Part shown: piece by piece, positions 61,511 to 64,000 of the stretch
Layout of the letters: each line of letters starts with the position of its first letter
How positions within the stretch are numbered: position 1 is the first letter of the stretch
Assembly: GCA_025766275.1 (NCBI GenBank)
Contig: JAFKAC010000001.1
Span: 930,001-994,000, forward strand
Direction of reading: 5' to 3'
From: Lactarius indigo
Taxonomy: Eukaryota > Basidiomycota > Agaricomycetes > Russulales > Russulaceae
DNA: 64,000 nucleotides
The notes under the pieces: model-generated
The model's input: only the letters and a program-made list of their open reading frames with translations
The model's database searches: none
Told to the model about the DNA's origin: nothing
Translations under genes and position numbers: made by a program

Positions 61511-64000
61511 TTACATCATTCCTAGATCAGCAACCATTTTTTCAAAGGGTTCTCTGGGCAGTGACTTAGTGAGTCCATCTGCAACCATTTCCCCTGTGGG
61601 TGTACGTATCAGGTGTATGACCTTGTTTTCTACGTATTCCCTGACTACATGGTGCTTGATCAGAATGTGTTTTGAACGTCTCCCAGTGACAGGGTTGAGA
61701 GCTAAGTCCACAGTGCCCTTATTGTCACAGTGCAGAGGAATGGGGGAGGATACCTCATACCCCAGTTCTCCAAGGAAAGTAGCATACCACTGAGCCTGAT
61801 TAGAGGCGTCTGAGAGGCTCATGTATTCTGCCTCAGTGGTAGACTGTGCAATTGTCTTTTGCTTTCTGGTGCACCAAGAAATGGCTCCATTTGCAAGCAG
61901 GTAGACAAAACCAGAAGTGGAGTGCTTTTCTTCCTGATCTCCCCAGGAAGCGTCGCAGTAGCCATGAAGGCCTTCTCCACCATTGCCATTCCCTCCAGCA
62001 TAGCGTAACGAGTAGTCCTTGGTGCTATTAAGATAAGCCAGGACATACTTGGCTAGGCGTAAATGCTGAGGTGAGGGGTTGGAAGCGAATTGGCTAAGGC
62101 GCGCAACAGCGAAGGAAATATCAGGTCTGCTTCCAATCTGCGCATATAGCAGAGACCCAATAATCTGTTGATACTTCTTAATCTCAGAAGTAGAGGCCTG
62201 ATCTGTGTACTTGATCAAGTGTGCCTCGGCGCCAGAGGGAAGAGGGGTATATACTGGATTGGAATCAGACATTCCAAAGCGTTCCACTACATTGCGGATG
62301 TAGTCTGACTGGTTGATTTCCATGGTGCGATTAGCACGATCTCTGGTGATGTTAACACCAAGATAGGACTGGATCTCTCCCAGATCGGTCATCTCATATC
62401 GACTAGATAGAGAGGCCTTCAGATCTTTAATCTTTGATAAGGAACTTCCGAGTATAGTGATGTCATCTACATATAAGATCACGAAAAGTGTATCACCCCC
62501 CTCTTGAAGATGATACACGTATACTCCTGCATCAGAGTACGTCCGCGTGAAGCCTAGGTCAACTAGGACCCCATGGAACTGCACATTCCATGCGCGGGAA
62601 GCTTGTTTCAGGCCATAGAGGGCCTTCTGTAGCCGGCACACAAGGTGCTCGGAGCCAGCTGTGACGAAACCGACTGGTTGCTCCATATAAATTTCTTCCT
62701 CCAGTTCCCCATGAAGGAATGCTGACTTGACATCCATCTGGTGAATGTGCCAGTCTTCAAGCGTAGCCAACGCGAGAAGGAGTCGCAAGGACTCAAAGCG
62801 GGCAACTGGGGAGAAAGTTTCGTCAAAATCCACCCCCTCTAGTTGGGTGAACCCTTTTGCCACTAGCCTAGCACGAAAGCGTCCATCTGCTTTCTTCTTA
62901 AACACCCATTTACACTTAACCACCTTCCTTCCTTCAGGAAGGGGTTCAAGCCTCCAGACATCAAGCTTGTCGAGAGCGTCCAGTTCATACTGGCACACTT
63001 CAAGCCAATCGACAGCTTGGTCAGACTCCATGGCTTGCTTAAATGTCTGCGGGTCCTTGTAGCCAGGAACCTCGGCAGCATTCAGCAGGTCCATCATTCC
63101 CAGCCTACTGCTCCCAGGCACAAATTCATCATTCTCCTCTGTGTAGTAGTGAGGATTTGTGAATCGTACCCTTGTCCCACGCCTTGGGCGAGGAGGTGAG
63201 ATAACTTGCCCATTCCTCGGAGATCTAGGTGTTTCCCTAGGAGGAGAGATATCCCTATTGAAGTTGGGGGCAGGGATTGGGGCAGTTACTACAGGCGGTC
63301 TCCCTTGCGATCGAGTGCGAGGGTGCCTTGGAGTTGTAGGAGCTGGGGCTTGGGAGGGAGGAGTGTGATATATTGTCTGGTCGGCGGGGTTTGGAGAGGT
63401 GTTTGGGGGTGTGCTAGGCTGTTGTTCGGGTACTGCGGGCACCTGGACAGGTGGTAAGACAAAGACTGGTGTCTGAGGTGCCGCAGGGGCAACAGCTGGC
63501 GTAGGCTGACTAGGCACTACAAAGAATATCTCACCAGCAACAGCAGCCCCTTTAGCAGGTTCGCCGGACACGGGAGAAGTGATAGGTTGATTGGAATGAC
63601 TAGTCAGGTCACTCAGGGATGGGAAGGTAGCTTCGTCAAATGTAACATCTCGTGAAGAGACGAAGCACCGGCTATGTCTATCCCAGAGTTTGTAACCCTT
63701 TGAATTGGGTTCATAGCCCACAAATACGGCTTCCTTTGATTTAGGGTCTAATTTGCGCCGATTGTGTTCTGGTACATGATAGTAGGCTTTGCAGCCAAAT
63801 ACTCTAAAGTAAGAGACATCTGGGACTGTACCATCCCAGAGCTCCAGCGGAGTTTTCCACTCATTAGAACGGGTGGGAGTGCGATTATAGATGTGCACTG
63901 CAGTTTGAACTGCTTGTTCCCAAAAGCCGAGGCTAAGACCTGCATGATGAAGCATGCTGGTGCCTTTTTCCATGATGGTGCGGTTAAACCGCTCGGCTCT
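61511..64000 (-). CDS. pol: Copia Pol, C-terminal part: integrase end, reverse transcriptase, RNase H
   Basis: The open frame enters from the right edge and ends at 61511; counting from the Met at 63973 it has 820 codons. The end of integrase (HIYNRTPTRSNEWKTPLELW, then FRVFGCKAYYHVP) is followed by a Pro-rich linker of about 150 residues. Reverse transcriptase begins near 320, with KARLVAKGFTQ-type motifs and YVDD at 501-504. RNase H has GYCDASWGD near 671, an STTEAEYM motif near 711 and LHCDNKGT near 747. All key residues seen are intact and there is no stop, so this half is apparently functional. Order integrase before reverse transcriptase marks Ty1/copia. Confidence 0.93.
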   Translation of the reverse strand, partial: RAERFNRTIMEKGTSMLHHAGLSLGFWEQAVQTAVHIYNRTPTRSNEWKTPLELWDGTVPDVSYFRVFGCKAYYHVPEHNRRKLDPKSKEAVFVGYEPNSKGYKLWDRHSRCFVSSRDVTFDEATFPSLSDLTSHSNQPITSPVSGEPAKGAAVAGEIFFVVPSQPTPAVAPAAPQTPVFVLPPVQVPAVPEQQPSTPPNTSPNPADQTIYHTPPSQAPAPTTPRHPRTRSQGRPPVVTAPIPAPNFNRDISPPRETPRSPRNGQVISPPRPRRGTRVRFTNPHYYTEENDEFVPGSSRLGMMDLLNAAEVPGYKDPQTFKQAMESDQAVDWLEVCQYELDALDKLDVWRLEPLPEGRKVVKCKWVFKKKADGRFRARLVAKGFTQLEGVDFDETFSPVARFESLRLLLALATLEDWHIHQMDVKSAFLHGELEEEIYMEQPVGFVTAGSEHLVCRLQKALYGLKQASRAWNVQFHGVLVDLGFTRTYSDAGVYVYHLQEGGDTLFVILYVDDITILGSSLSKIKDLKASLSSRYEMTDLGEIQSYLGVNITRDRANRTMEINQSDYIRNVVERFGMSDSNPVYTPLPSGAEAHLIKYTDQASTSEIKKYQQIIGSLLYAQIGSRPDISFAVARLSQFASNPSPQHLRLAKYVLAYLNSTKDYSLRYAGGNGNGGEGLHGYCDASWGDQEEKHSTSGFVYLLANGAISWCTRKQKTIAQSTTEAEYMSLSDASNQAQWYATFLGELGYEVSSPIPLHCDNKGTVDLALNPVTGRRSKHILIKHHVVREYVENKVIHLIRTPTGEMVADGLTKSLPREPFEKMVADLGMM

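Larger units (their letters stand above)
60622..64000 (-). mobile_element. Ty1/copia retrotransposon, 3' part (runs off the right edge)
   Basis: 3' LTR at 60622-61163, polypurine tract GGAGGGA directly inside it (61170-61164), then the C-terminal half of Pol from 61511 to the edge, all read on the minus strand. The gag, protease and start of integrase, and the 5' LTR, lie outside. The left flank AACAG (60617-60621) would be one half of a 5-bp duplication. Confidence 0.9.

Noticed and set aside
1..64000. tRNA, rRNA, CRISPR or telomere repeats
   Set aside because: Looked for cloverleaf-type sequences, repeat-spacer arrays and TTAGGG runs; none seen.

Overview
The window is nuclear DNA of a filamentous basidiomycete, most probably an Agaricomycete. 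The evidence is many 45-60 nt spliceosomal introns, a tandem family of DUF6535 membrane proteins (a family found in Agaricomycetes), a basidiomycete-type Tnp2 DNA transposon, and fungal Ty3/gypsy chromoviruses and Ty1/copia. There are no ribosomal or transfer RNA genes and no CRISPR.

Layout. (1) The host background is a tandem array of minus-strand DUF6535 genes separated by repeated intergenic modules. Copies start at 212 (running off the left edge), 33351, 41713, 46542, 52116, 54828 (truncated) and 59286, plus a C-terminal relic at 35.7-36.6 kb. (2) A very large Tnp2-type DNA transposon (839-28912) sits inside one intergenic module. It has 14-bp terminal inverted repeats, a 7-bp target duplication (CCTCACT) and AGTC-rich arrays inside both ends. 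It carries two divergent genes: a nine-exon gene of unknown function on the minus strand (1484-4244) and the Tnp2 transposase on the plus strand (4433-25425). It also carries broken minus-strand pieces of two apparent host genes, the kinetochore gene SPC7/SPC105 and an EXPERA/emopamil-binding-protein gene. (3) The transposase's first exon is split by Ty3/gypsy element A (4585-22238, TSD CATCT). Element A is itself split in its 5' leader by Ty3/gypsy element B (11587-21391, TSD CCCAG). Both lie on the minus strand with nearly identical LTRs, so both insertions are recent. (4) At the right edge a minus-strand Ty1/copia element (60622 to beyond 64000) has inserted into another array module.

The most unusual signal is in element B. 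Between its inferred transcription start (about 20903) and its gag ATG (17589), some 3.3 kb of sense strand contains no ATG in any frame, while the complementary strand has about 30. The same stretch holds three long open frames, and the last overlaps the gag ATG by ATGA. This suggests a polycistronic, non-AUG or leaky-scanning and reinitiation expression strategy. Element A has a shorter AUG-free leader too. Both elements appear self-primed in the manner of Tf1: the sequence next to the 5' LTR is complementary to the inferred RNA 5' end.
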